The notes beneath the pieces were generated by a model. That model was not told where the DNA came from, did no database searches, and saw only the letters and a program-made list of their open reading frames with translations. Source: Spirochaetota bacterium (GTDB taxonomy: Bacteria; Spirochaetota; UBA4802; JAFGJZ01). Taken from it: 64,000 nt of DNA. Positions 34,677 through 43,079 of this stretch are shown here, piece after piece. The stretch is from assembly GCA_027858855.1 (NCBI GenBank), contig JAQIBV010000063.1, positions 20,315 to 84,314 on the forward strand. The letters run 5' to 3'. The first letter of the stretch is position 1. Every line of letters starts with the position of its first letter. The position numbers and the translations under genes were made by a program.

Positions 34677-34790
34677 TCAGAAATTTGCTCCAGCCGATAC
34701 GCTAAACTCACTATTACCGGTTCCAAGATTTCTGGCATAATTAAAACCCAGTGCCGGAATAGCTATTCGCTTAAGATAAAATAAGAATAC
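34677..34790 (-). pseudogene. C-terminal fragment of an outer-membrane protein
   Basis: The last residues before a stop at 34677 read ALGFNYARNLGTGNSEFSV, then end in GANF. A terminal strand ending in Phe with alternating residues is characteristic of beta-barrel proteins. There is no N-terminal part; the frame upstream is unlike a coding sequence. Probably a decayed remnant beside a repeat B copy. Only the C-terminal pattern supports this. Confidence 0.35.
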
Positions 34791-34890
34791 TCCAAGCAAG
34801 TTTTTGAAGCTCATTAAGAAGTTATACTTTCTTGTTATCACTATATTCTTTCCAATCTTTGAACTTTTGCATATTAACGGCAACTACCAA

Positions 34891-34957
34891 GGTATTTCGA
34901 AAAAACGTTCATAAAAACGCTTTAATGACAGCGTTTTTATTTCACTTTATTATTAAA
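34891..34957. repeat. Dispersed repeat B, copy 4 (partial)
   Basis: GGTATTTCGAAAAAACG..ATAAAAACGCTTTAATGACAGCGTTTTTAT and CTTTATTATTA share the design of the other B copies: short lead, a hairpin with a TTTRRNGAC-type apical loop and an A/T tail. It abuts the 3' end of the TPR lipoprotein gene. Confidence 0.55.
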
Positions 34958-35999
34958 TTTTTTGCGAATTCTTCAAACAATGGTTCGTTTGTCTGGTACG
35001 AGTTGGCTGTTGAAACAAACGATAAATAATATCGATATCCGTTTTTTTGTCCCCAAAAGTGTACATATTAGCGCGTTTTTTTATATCATCGATAAACGAG
35101 TCAACCGTCCCTCCTGCGGGATTTCTATCAATGGCAATGGCAATCGCGTTTGAATTAACAATCCCATCCGGTTCGGTATTTGGGATATTTAGGACCACAA
35201 GACCTTTTTCATAATCATCATTAAAGAGTATCCACCCTTGCGGAATAATAAACTGATAACCGAATTTGCTGTTGGTAAACTCGATACCGTAATCGCAATG
35301 TACAATATGGTTTCCCCAATAATGATTATTAAGAATAATTGATAATTCTGCAGCGTAACCATCATACGGATTTTTGTGAAGATAAGCACGTAAGTAATTT
35401 AATGAATCGCTAATAAACTTGTATTTGCCTGGTTTTTTGAGCCTATAGTACCCCATTTTTCCAGGTTCAGCCCCCCCATCTTGTGGGAAGTTCAAAGCAT
35501 TAAAGAATAACCCCTCTGAAATATAGAGATACACTTTGGGATTGATTTTATCCTCACCTTTTTTAAGTGCTTTAAAAAGAATATCAAGCCCCTGGCCAAT
35601 AGTCGCAGGTGAATGAACATAAAGATTTCCAAACTGAAAATAGGCTTCCCATCGGTAAGAATCCATACTAATAGCTTTTTTTAATACTTCTTCAGCTTTT
35701 TCAAAAGAATCAACTATATCCAGATTATGCGCGTAAGAATTAAGCATCCCATATATCACTTTAAGATCGTAATTGTCAGGATTTTCTTCTATAAGTTTTT
35801 CAAACAGAGTAATGCTTTCAATTAGATCCTGCTTTAAGTCAGATCCTTCATACTGTTCTTTTAGATCGGGGTAAAATCTGCCGAATTTGTCTTCGAACTG
35901 CTCAAAAAGCTCCGTTTTGTCTGTTATTATTTTTTCAGGTGTTTTAGTACAACCGGATAAAAAAAAAAGAAATACAGAAAAAACAACGACATGTCTCAT
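34953..35999 (-). CDS. TPR-type lipoprotein with homopolymer frameshift near its C-terminus
   Basis: The signal peptide ends in FLSGC (residue 17 Cys), a lipobox, so it is a lipoprotein. Two or three TPR-like helical pairs follow (about 55-190), then a beta-rich region. The frame as read ends in an odd basic tail after TFGDKKTD. Reading one base differently at the A7 run (35042-35048 on the plus strand) instead gives NGYRYYLSFVSTANSYQTNE then PLFEEFAKNLIIK, a far more natural ending. Either a +1 shift has occurred, or the run is slippery or an assembly error. Substrate unknown. Confidence 0.7.
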   Translation of the reverse strand: MRHVVVFSVFLFFLSGCTKTPEKIITDKTELFEQFEDKFGRFYPDLKEQYEGSDLKQDLIESITLFEKLIEENPDNYDLKVIYGMLNSYAHNLDIVDSFEKAEEVLKKAISMDSYRWEAYFQFGNLYVHSPATIGQGLDILFKALKKGEDKINPKVYLYISEGLFFNALNFPQDGGAEPGKMGYYRLKKPGKYKFISDSLNYLRAYLHKNPYDGYAAELSIILNNHYWGNHIVHCDYGIEFTNSKFGYQFIIPQGWILFNDDYEKGLVVLNIPNTEPDGIVNSNAIAIAIDRNPAGGTVDSFIDDIKKRANMYTFGDKKTDIDIIYRLFQQPTRTRQTNHCLKNSQKI

Positions 36000-36067
36000 A
36001 TAACTCTCCTTTGATTCTAAACAATATGATAATCACTAAATAAGTCAAAAACTACAAGAAATTACCA

Positions 36068-37120
36068 TCAATCATTATTCAAATCTTCAATCCTGCACTT
36101 TAACAGATTATATACCCTTTCGGAGTATCTTCCAACCAACCAGAAACTTATTGCCAATAACGCGAAAAAGACGGCTTTATGCGCAACATCCCAAAAGTAC
36201 TCGAAATATTTTGTATACAGGTTAATAAATAGAAACGTGATACCAAATTTTCGGGCAACAGAATCATCATTTTTTAAACCGATTACTATCGTAACCAGGG
36301 CAGTTAATCCGAAAATCAGTGACCAGATTAGAAGTTCCGTAACCGATGCACTATGCCAGGAAGTGATGTCACCATAATTGCCAAAAATTGACATTATCCA
36401 TAATGATATAAAAAGATAGAGGTACCCCATAGCAGAATTGGAATTGGCAACATGATTGAAACGGCTTTTTTGCAAAAAAAACGAGGCTGCAACCAAAATT
36501 ACTCCAAGGAGAACAAATCTTAAGGGATAATTCATACCCAGAAAATAGGCTCCCCATCCCGAGAGATATCCGGTTTCGGTACCAAGCCATGTTCCAAGAG
36601 CCAGCAAGCCTGTAACCCACATTAGTGTTGAGGGAAAGGTAATACCGATCCCCAGATATACAAGAACTGCAAAAAGTATTAGAATTGAAAAATGACCACT
36701 TCCGGTATCAACTGCAACACCCAAAAAAGCCAGGGCTACACCAGTAAGAATTGCACCGATAAAGAGCAGTGATTCATTGGTGAAATATTTGTCCGGCTTT
36801 TTCTGTCTTCGAACAAATCCCCAGATATAAAAAGCGACCGAGCAGAATGCTATTATAATAGATTTAAAAAGAGGTGGCATTTTAAACAAATTTTTAAGAA
36901 TTTCAAATATAACATCATCCAAAACCAGAGTAAAAATAGAGATTGCGAGACTGATCGCCGCGATCCAGAAAGAGTAGCGGGCAAGCCGTTTCCAGTCAAA
37001 CCGAAGTATACCGATTGATTCTTTAAGCTTGATAGCCTGATCGTCGTTAATGATATCCTTACTGCTCCAGGAGTCGATTACCCTTAACAGAAAAGCGTAC
37101 TGTTTCTTTTTTACGAGCAT
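36068..37120 (-). CDS. Polytopic membrane protein, DUF2157-like
   Basis: A soluble N-terminal portion (about 1-45) precedes eight or nine hydrophobic segments up to residue 330 (ISLAISIFTLVLDDVIF, ILTGVALAFLGVAVDTGSG, LVYLGIGITFPSTLMWV, LWIMSIFGNYGDITSW and others). The cytoplasmic start with helical repeats followed by many short helices resembles DUF2157/DUF4401 membrane proteins. Function unknown. Separate from its neighbours by 67 and about 270 bases. Confidence 0.6.
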   Translation of the reverse strand: MLVKKKQYAFLLRVIDSWSSKDIINDDQAIKLKESIGILRFDWKRLARYSFWIAAISLAISIFTLVLDDVIFEILKNLFKMPPLFKSIIIAFCSVAFYIWGFVRRQKKPDKYFTNESLLFIGAILTGVALAFLGVAVDTGSGHFSILILFAVLVYLGIGITFPSTLMWVTGLLALGTWLGTETGYLSGWGAYFLGMNYPLRFVLLGVILVAASFFLQKSRFNHVANSNSAMGYLYLFISLWIMSIFGNYGDITSWHSASVTELLIWSLIFGLTALVTIVIGLKNDDSVARKFGITFLFINLYTKYFEYFWDVAHKAVFFALLAISFWLVGRYSERVYNLLKCRIEDLNND

Positions 37121-37174
37121 TTTCTTTTCCTTTGGTTATTATTGTGAAACATTTGATTCTGCTTATTCCTTATA

Positions 37175-37382
37175 GACCTCATCCCAGGCTTTCGCCGCCC
37201 CTTCTCCTTAAGGAGAAGGAGGCTCAAATCTTCTGTGGAAAATTGATCATCACTTCTGATTAGTTCTTTCTACTGCTTCCCCTCTCCTCAAGGAGAGGGC
37301 TGGGTGCGCGAAACTACGTTTCGTTCCCTCAAGCAACGCGTTTGTTACACAAACACTGCCTGCTTGGGCACTAGGTGAGGTC
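37175..37382. repeat. Dispersed repeat C, copy 1
   Basis: 208 bp that begins GACCTCATCCC and ends GGTGAGGTC, imperfect terminal inverted repeats. Inside are CCCCTCTCCTCAAGGAGAGGG, the hairpins CGAAACTACGTTTCG and GTTTGTTACACAAAC and GGGTGCGCGAAAC. A shorter copy lies at 38556-38688. Elements with CTCTCCTYRAGGAGAGGG are widespread in unrelated bacteria. Confidence 0.8.
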
Positions 37383-37393
37383 AAAGATTTAAT

Positions 37394-38020
37394 TCAGCCA
37401 ACCAGCTTTGCGGCATCACGGATAAGCACTCTGAGCTCTTCCCACTTTTGATCACGTACAAGTTTAGGGCTAACAAGCCAACTGCCCCCACAGCAAAGAA
37501 CGTTAGGCAAAGCAAGATAGTCAAGAATATTGGCCGCGTTTATGCCGCCTGTCGGTATGAATTTTGTATCGGGATAAACGGAGGCGAATGCCTTAAGCAT
37601 ACCTGTTTTGCCGGCATCTTCGGCTGGGAAAAATTTTAACAGTTTAAGGTCGTACTCCATGGCCTGTTCAACAAGAGAGGGATTGCTGACACCGGGGATA
37701 AGATCCTTTCCATGTGATTTTGCAAACTCCACGATTTTGGGATTAAACCCCGGAGCTACAAAAAACCCGGCACCACTACCGATAGCTTTTAAAACAGAAT
37801 CACGTGTAGTCAACGTACCTGCACCCACAACCATATCGGGAAACTCTTTCCGGATTGAGCTGATCGCTCCTGCTGCAGCCGCACTCCTGAAAGTGATCTC
37901 CATAATCGGTAGATTTTGTTCTACAAGGAGATCGGCCAGACGCAGCGCCTGCTCCTCACGCTCTACAACAACAACGGGAATGATTTTATGTTTCGTAAAT
38001 ACCTGACTATAATTATCCAT
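37394..38020 (-). CDS. eda: KDPG/KHG aldolase
   Basis: Class I aldolase cleaving 2-keto-3-deoxy-6-phosphogluconate (and 4-hydroxy-2-oxoglutarate) in the Entner-Doudoroff route or in sugar-acid breakdown. The Schiff-base Lys is in LKLLKFFPAEDAG, the catalytic Glu in PIMEITFRSAAA and GAGTLT, APGFNPKIVEFA and PTGGINAAN complete the barrel. 208 aa. No edd or kinase is adjacent. Confidence 0.95.
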   Translation of the reverse strand: MDNYSQVFTKHKIIPVVVVEREEQALRLADLLVEQNLPIMEITFRSAAAAGAISSIRKEFPDMVVGAGTLTTRDSVLKAIGSGAGFFVAPGFNPKIVEFAKSHGKDLIPGVSNPSLVEQAMEYDLKLLKFFPAEDAGKTGMLKAFASVYPDTKFIPTGGINAANILDYLALPNVLCCGGSWLVSPKLVRDQKWEELRVLIRDAAKLVG

Positions 38021-38035
38021 AACTTTTCCTGATTC

Positions 38036-38452
38036 TTAGATCTGAGGCCCACTTCCGAGAACCATTTTGCCGGTAAAATAACGTTTACGGTTTTCAAGCG
38101 CCTCTTGCAAAAACTTTTCCGGGCCAAGTTGCTTAATGCGACAAAGATTATATACTTTCATATTATGAGGAAGACGATCGGCCATATCCTGTGCAGGTAT
38201 CAAGTAGTTGCACGGGAAATCCGAGCACTCGAAACAGTAATCTACTCCTTTTGTCTGCACACATTCCAGAGTTTTACAGCCCTCATGAATTACACATCCA
38301 TTCTGATCGAGGCAACCTTTGCATTTTATCTCTTCAACTGTTTTGTTCATATTGGCAGCAACCATTTGCTGTATATCTATTCGGGTACTGCTTTGATGCA
38401 GCTCACAATTAATACAATCAATACCACAAGGTGCAATGTCACTTCTATTCAT
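38036..38452 (-). CDS. DUF3795 cysteine-rich protein (second copy)
   Basis: 138 residues with IAPCGIDCINCELHQ, KCKGCLDQNGCVIHEGCKTLEC and YCFECSDFPCNYLIP, the conserved cysteine clusters of DUF3795. Unknown function, likely metal-binding. It begins 15 bases before eda in the same direction and may be cotranscribed with it. Confidence 0.85.
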   Translation of the reverse strand: MNRSDIAPCGIDCINCELHQSSTRIDIQQMVAANMNKTVEEIKCKGCLDQNGCVIHEGCKTLECVQTKGVDYCFECSDFPCNYLIPAQDMADRLPHNMKVYNLCRIKQLGPEKFLQEALENRKRYFTGKMVLGSGPQI

Positions 38453-38555
38453 AATCTTCTCCTTAACCCAGTTGAGCTTCCTAAATTTTGTTACTCATAA
38501 TTCAGATTATTAATAGTATTCTGGATCTGTCTACAAAGATTTTTTCATTCATTTT

Positions 38556-38688
38556 GACCTCATCACGGGCTTTCGCCGCCCCCTTCTCCTCGAGAAGAGA
38601 GGGCGGGGTGCGCGAAACTAACGTTTCGTTCCCTCAAGCAACGCGTTTGTTACACAAACACGGCCTACTTTCGGCGCTGAGTGAGATC
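38556..38688. repeat. Dispersed repeat C, copy 2
   Basis: GACCTCATCACGGGCTTTCGCCGCC ... GGGCGGGGTGCGCGAAACTAACGTTTCG ... GTTTGTTACACAAAC ... GAGTGAGATC, the same element as 37175-37382 with about 75 bases missing from the middle. Confidence 0.8.
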
Positions 38689-38777
38689 AAGAAAGTTTCT
38701 TTTTTGTAGTATAAACTGTGAAGTGACTGTGCAGGTAACGATGATTCAATTCGATTATATGAGGGGGTATTAAGGAG

Positions 38778-38850
38778 AATTTTTCTCGCAAAGGCTCGAA
38801 AAAACGCTAAATATTTCGCTTTGAGGACAGCGAAAATATTTTTGCTTATT
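38778..38850. repeat. Dispersed repeat B, copy 1
   Basis: AATTTTTCTCGCAAAGGCTCGAAAAAACGC leads into a hairpin (CGCTAAATATTTCGCT, loop TTGAGGAC, AGCGAAAATATTTTTGC). Confidence 0.8.
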
Positions 38851-38853
38851 GAC

Positions 38854-38928
38854 AATTTTTCTCGCAAAGGCTCGAAAAAACGCTGAAAAATATCGCTTTG
38901 AGGCCAGCGATTTTTTTCAGCTTTATTA
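38854..38928. repeat. Dispersed repeat B, copy 2
   Basis: The same 30-base lead as copy 1 followed by a hairpin with different but complementary arms (CGCTGAAAAATATCGCT, loop TTGAGGCC, AGCGATTTTTTTCAGC) and CTTTATTA. Confidence 0.8.
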
Positions 38929-38929
38929 C

Positions 38930-39083
38930 AAAAAAAAGAGGAGTCATTTCTGAACCTCCTCTTGTGTTTTGTCTTTCGTGTGTAGACATTTTTTGGTGTT
39001 TCTGTTTTGGGCGGCGGTGTCTTGAGCCGAACCCCGGAGCGCATCATCTTGAGAAGCTCCTTTTGTGTGATTTTTTCTTTCAC
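38930..39083 (-). CDS. Putative ArfA/BrfA-like ribosome-rescue factor (nonstop gene)
   Basis: A GTG at 39083 preceded by GGAGG (six-base spacing) opens a frame MKEKITQKELLKMMRSGVRL, then KTPPPKTETPKNVYTRKTKH, KRRFRNDSSFF. It is Lys/Arg rich and shows a Y-x-R-K-x-KH tail like the ArfA (SYMRKGKHGNRG) and BrfA (SYNRKGR) ribosome-binding tails. No stop occurs in this frame before a strong intrinsic terminator that begins at codon 41; the frame stays open far beyond it. Transcripts ending there lack a stop codon, as for ArfA and BrfA, whose nonstop mRNAs are tagged by tmRNA. The assignment is inference; no homology search was possible. A competing frame (39132 to 38944) has no Shine-Dalgarno. Confidence 0.55.
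38936..38963 (-). terminator. Intrinsic terminator inside the ArfA-like frame
   Basis: On the minus strand AAGAGGAG / CTCCTCTT (8 bp), a 12-base loop, and six more T. It lies in the coding frame of the ArfA-like gene before any stop codon. Confidence 0.85.
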
Positions 39084-39236
39084 TCCTTTCCTCCATCTTG
39101 CTACATGCATCAGCTATTTTTTTAAAAGCCATCTTCTGACAGATAAGCTCTTAAAACCCATTTTTTTTGATTATTTCATCCAAATATCCTGTCAGAACCT
39201 GCCTTTATCCTGCACCCTATTGTAATAATAATAGCT

Positions 39237-40592
39237 CTATCTGTCAAGTATCACAACAATTTTACGGCGAACATTTGCGCGTAAAACCAGAAGCCCAATA
39301 GATGAATGGTTACTCCGACCTGCCAGAACCTGCTCAAATTCATATGAGTTACGCACGGGAATACCCTCTACCTCCTGCACCAAATCACCTGCAATGATAC
39401 CGGCACGAGATGCCGGAGAGTCTTTTTGGACATCGACAACAACGGCTCCATACTTTTCGGTGATACCAAACTTATAAGAGCTATCCTCATCAATTGAAAC
39501 AACACGCATTCCCTGATTGGGAAAAACAGATTTTTTACCTGATAATTCGGGCATTGGCATCTCGGTTAGGGTAACCTTTATTGAAAGACTCTTACCATCA
39601 CGAATAAGAATAAACGTAACAGTTATTCCCGGTTTAAGACCGGCTACCTGTTTGCGCAATTCACTAACCGTGGCAACAGCAGTACCGTTTATCTTATCAA
39701 TTATATCATCCTGGCGCAACCCGGCCTTTGCGGCCGGTGAGCCTTTAATAACACCGGAGACAAGAACCCCGCTCTTTTTAGGAACCTTCAATCGCTCGGC
39801 TACCTCGTCAGTAAGTTGCTGAACCTGTACACCAAGAAAGCCTCGAACTATTTTTCCCGACCGTATTAGCTCTTCTGTAATTGCACGCACCTGGTTTGAC
39901 GGTATAGCAAATCCAAGGCCATCACTTCCTCCACTGCGCGAATATATTGCAGTATTTATGCCGATAAGTTCTCCCTTTATATTAACAAGGGCTCCTCCCG
40001 AATTGCCAGGATTTATGGCTGCATCGGTCTGTATCAGGTTTTCATAATCTGAAAGTCCAAGATTATTGCGATTAATTGCACTTACTATGCCCATTGTAAC
40101 GGTATGCGATAAACCAAAAGAATTTCCAACCGCGATTGCGATCTGCCCTGGTGCAAGTTTATCCGAATCGGCAACTTCAATAACCGGAAGCTCGGCTGGT
40201 ACACTACCCTTTATCTTTAATACAGCGATATCCGTTGGTGGATCAGTTCCCACAACATCGCAGAGATACTCTTTAGTATCAAAAAGTACTATTTTAATTA
40301 CAGGTGAATTTCGTATTACATGATAATTAGTAACGATGTATCCCCGTTTATCAATTATTACACCAGATCCCATGGCGCTTTTCTGCTGCCGGGGAACCGG
40401 AAGCCCGAAGAGGCCTCTTGTAGGCTCACTACTTTCAGACTCGCCTATTGTACTTACCACCGAAGGCAAGACCTTGGCCGCAACGGCTTCGAGCTCTTTA
40501 TTAAGATCCTCGAGAGATGCGGAGAACAGATTAAGAACCGGCATGTATGCCGTAATCAGTATTATAAGAACAGTTACCAAAGTTTTTTTCAT
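39237..40592 (-). CDS. degQ: Periplasmic serine endoprotease, DegP/HtrA family
   Basis: A Sec signal peptide (about residues 1-25) precedes a trypsin-like domain with the His in VTNYHVIRN, Asp in TDIAVLKI and Ser in INPGNSGGALVNIKGELIG, then two PDZ domains (about 255-345, RGFLGVQVQQL, and 355-445). Acts in the periplasm as protease/chaperone for envelope stress. 451 aa, normal. I do not see degS-type anchoring. It is separate from its neighbours; a small gene with an internal terminator lies downstream. Confidence 0.95.
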   Translation of the reverse strand: MKKTLVTVLIILITAYMPVLNLFSASLEDLNKELEAVAAKVLPSVVSTIGESESSEPTRGLFGLPVPRQQKSAMGSGVIIDKRGYIVTNYHVIRNSPVIKIVLFDTKEYLCDVVGTDPPTDIAVLKIKGSVPAELPVIEVADSDKLAPGQIAIAVGNSFGLSHTVTMGIVSAINRNNLGLSDYENLIQTDAAINPGNSGGALVNIKGELIGINTAIYSRSGGSDGLGFAIPSNQVRAITEELIRSGKIVRGFLGVQVQQLTDEVAERLKVPKKSGVLVSGVIKGSPAAKAGLRQDDIIDKINGTAVATVSELRKQVAGLKPGITVTFILIRDGKSLSIKVTLTEMPMPELSGKKSVFPNQGMRVVSIDEDSSYKFGITEKYGAVVVDVQKDSPASRAGIIAGDLVQEVEGIPVRNSYEFEQVLAGRSNHSSIGLLVLRANVRRKIVVILDR

Positions 40593-40843
40593 GTTTAACT
40601 TCCGCCGTTAGTTTACCATTTTCCGGTTTAATACCGGATGTGTACCTGTTAAATCAGACTATTGCATAGACTCTATCTTCAAAAATCCTGAAACAATGAG
40701 ATTTTATCAATCAAACACCTCTTACAAAGAAAGCATTTATAAAACGTCCTGTTATCTTCTTTATCGACTGATAGCATTAAGCTCTATAACTAATAATAAA
40801 GCGTTAATTAGTCTTTAACAATAATATACGTTTATAATATTTG

Positions 40844-41251
40844 CTATCTTTTAACAGCATCAGGTTCATATTTTTTCAGAAATGAGATAACCAGATCCCC
40901 AATCATGCGTGCCCCATAATCATTCTGATGCACAGTATCGACTGTTAATTGCAGTCCTTTTTTTTCAGAAATTTCATTCCCTACTCCTCAACTATTATAT
41001 CATCGACCATACGGCGGACACTTACCGGATCAGGATATGAGTCAACATAGCCCACACGCGCAAGCATATGCACTCTTCCGTTAAGCTTTATTTGATTCAA
41101 AAACTCTTTTTCGAAATTGTCCTATTCGATTTATCCTTTTAATATCAGAATCGTGTTTCACCTCTTTAAATCCGGAACGGGTTGCCGTGCATGACAATAA
41201 CACAGTTAGTAAAACTGAACATCCGGCTAAAATCAATATATACGCTTTCAT
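40844..41251 (-). pseudogene. Broken SGNH/GDSL-type lipoprotein gene
   Basis: The start at 41251 overlaps the stop of the outer-membrane protein gene (TAATG) and has a GGAGG Shine-Dalgarno. It encodes a lipoprotein signal ending VLLTVLLSC, then about 35 residues before a stop. The fragment LNGRVHMLARVGYVDSYPDP follows in another frame and, near the end, LTVDTVHQNDYGARMIGDLVI contains the DxxH block V of SGNH hydrolases. The catalytic Ser block is missing. The remnants suggest an esterase-like lipoprotein that was the operon partner of the OMP. Frameshifts and deletions have destroyed it. Confidence 0.6.
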
Positions 41252-42141
41252 TATTTTCCTCCTAGCTTATACCCAAGTATAAATACAGCTCTATAAAATG
41301 TTAAACTTCGAGTATTATCTTTATCAATTCTGCGAGTCTGATAAAAATCGTTATCACCGGTTCCTTCTATGTAATTGCGCTCTGTTCTGAATTGAACCAG
41401 GCATGTCCCAGATAATTTTTCAGTGAAATCAAACGATACAAGCGGACTTATTGTCCATCGTACAAGGTCATCGCCCCAGTCAGAACCATTTTTTGTATCA
41501 TATAACCTAAGATCCGACTCGAACAAAACTCCAATCATACTCAATTTCACAGGCATTTTGTAACCAATAAAGTAATTAGCGTAATAGTTTAAGCCATTGC
41601 GATTTTCACCCTCATCGTTTTCGTACATCCACGATTGATCGTTATCTGCCGAAGTTAATCCCTGGTAAAAACAGCTGTGATAAGTTCTAAAAAGCAGATG
41701 ATTCCATTCGCCAGGCATAATTGCAGCAAGATCAAACTGAAAGGCTCCTCCCAGTCCTGCACCGTACACAACTCCATCACAATTGTCACCAACCAGACGA
41801 TTGCCGGTTTCTCCATCAGGTTCGTTTATGCGTAAGCCGTCGGCCAGATCGATATTCCAACCGGTACCGGCCGAACCTGCAGCAACAAGCTGCAGAAATG
41901 GCACAGGTGTCCATACCGCCTCACTTTCGGCTTTAACAGTTACAGGAGAAACTGATCCTTTAACCTTTAAGTCAGTATTAGCCGGCAGCACAAAGGTATA
42001 ATCCGCGCTTGCCTGAAACTCAGGCAATGTTGATGCTGTTAATGACAGATTAGCACTGTTTTTTTCGGGCTCTTGTGCCAGAACCGGTAATGACAGCAGA
42101 ACAATAATACTAATAAGCATGATTCTAATTTTTCTTTTCAT
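41251..42141 (-). CDS. Outer-membrane protein, unknown family
   Basis: The chosen start MKRKIRIMLISIIVLLSLPVL gives a signal peptide ending LPVLAQ (about residue 22); a GTGAGG Shine-Dalgarno precedes it. The longer frame to 42255 is not preferred. The mature part is rich in alternating hydrophobic and polar residues (strands such as YYANYFIGYKMP, SGTCLVQFRTER, FYRAVFILGYKL) and aromatic girdle residues, as for a beta-barrel. I cannot name a family. It was followed by a now broken SGNH lipoprotein gene with a one-base overlap. Confidence 0.7.
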   Translation of the reverse strand: MKRKIRIMLISIIVLLSLPVLAQEPEKNSANLSLTASTLPEFQASADYTFVLPANTDLKVKGSVSPVTVKAESEAVWTPVPFLQLVAAGSAGTGWNIDLADGLRINEPDGETGNRLVGDNCDGVVYGAGLGGAFQFDLAAIMPGEWNHLLFRTYHSCFYQGLTSADNDQSWMYENDEGENRNGLNYYANYFIGYKMPVKLSMIGVLFESDLRLYDTKNGSDWGDDLVRWTISPLVSFDFTEKLSGTCLVQFRTERNYIEGTGDNDFYQTRRIDKDNTRSLTFYRAVFILGYKLGGK

Positions 42142-42443
42142 TTTTAGCCTCACAAGATCAAAGTTTAACAGGCGCCTCTGCAAAACAGTTGGTTTAAAAG
42201 TCACCAGGTGCACTGCATGTTGCAAAAAAAGGATCGAAAACCGTAACCTTATCATCTCCAGCGCATCACACCAGGTTCTGCAAGCTCTACTGATTCATTG
42301 CGAAAATCACCGCAGTATTTTGATTTACAGCATAAATAACAACTTTATGCTGGTAAACGATTAATTTAATCCAATAGTGCAGGATTCAGAGTGTTTGAAC
42401 GACTGAATAACGCAAAACAATAAATGACCATTATGGAGAACCA

Positions 42444-42986
42444 ATGAGGATACAGCGACTTCTTTTCATGGCGATTCTTTTCACTCTCTCCGGTACTACG
42501 GCAACGGCCGAAGAACCGATCAGTTACTCTATAGATCAAAACAATAAACTTACTGCCCGATTTGAGCTTGATGGCACTCCGGGACAGGTGTGGAAATTAA
42601 TCACCAATTACGAGCAATCTCACCTTATTATGCCAAACGTAAAGAAGACCATAATTCTTTCACGTGAAAATAATGTGGTAACGGTTGAAACGACAGTTGG
42701 AACCGGCCTCTTTTCTATGACCTACACAGCCATAATGACAGAGATTCCACGTGAACGCCGCCTTATCTGGCAGCAAAAGAAGGGATCATTCAGTAAGAAC
42801 AACGGAAGCTGGAAACTGACATATCTTGATGACAACCGTACAGCTGTGATTTATCAGATTGAAATGGATCACGTCATGCTGCCAAACGGTCTGCGACGCA
42901 AGCTTGTTAAGGGAAGTGTTCCGGATCTTTATGAGTCCCTACAAAAACATCTTAAAATAATGAACTACAATGGAAAAGTTGAATAA
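42444..42986 (+). CDS. Secreted SRPBCC/START-like protein
   Basis: A signal peptide (residues 1-22, AILFTLSGTTATAEE) precedes an SRPBCC fold: LTARFELDGTPGQVWKLITN, NVVTVETTVGTGLFSMTY, ERRLIWQQKKGSFSKNNGSWKL and a C-terminal helix (VKGSVPDLYESLQKHLK). Such proteins bind lipids or hydrophobic ligands; this one would do so in the periplasm. Ligand unknown. Confidence 0.8.
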   Translation: MRIQRLLFMAILFTLSGTTATAEEPISYSIDQNNKLTARFELDGTPGQVWKLITNYEQSHLIMPNVKKTIILSRENNVVTVETTVGTGLFSMTYTAIMTEIPRERRLIWQQKKGSFSKNNGSWKLTYLDDNRTAVIYQIEMDHVMLPNGLRRKLVKGSVPDLYESLQKHLKIMNYNGKVE

Positions 42987-43025
42987 TCCTCTCAGACTTT
43001 TTCTTATGTGACACCACTTTTTATG

Positions 43026-43054
43026 TTGACTCACATCTGCCCTGTTACCACTAT
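43026..43054 (+). promoter_or_regulatory. Possible promoter of the HD-GYP gene
   Basis: TTGACT, a 17-base spacer and CACTAT, about 25 bases before the ATG at 43080. Confidence 0.4.
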
Positions 43055-43079
43055 TCTTATGTACTCAAAGCAGGGATGA

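Larger units (their letters stand above)
38453..38929. other. Repeat-rich intergenic region downstream of the ArfA-like gene
   Basis: About 480 bases without a credible gene. It contains repeat C copy 2 (38556-38688) and two tandem copies of repeat B (38778-38850, 38854-38928). Confidence 0.6.

Noticed and set aside
33345..38928. CRISPR array
   Set aside because: Repeats are few, far apart, imperfect and lack regular spacers or cas genes.
38944..39132. Alternative frame MAFKKIADACSKMEERSERK over the ArfA-like gene
   Set aside because: No Shine-Dalgarno and unnatural composition; the other frame has a GGAGG-N6-GTG start and a coherent basic sequence.
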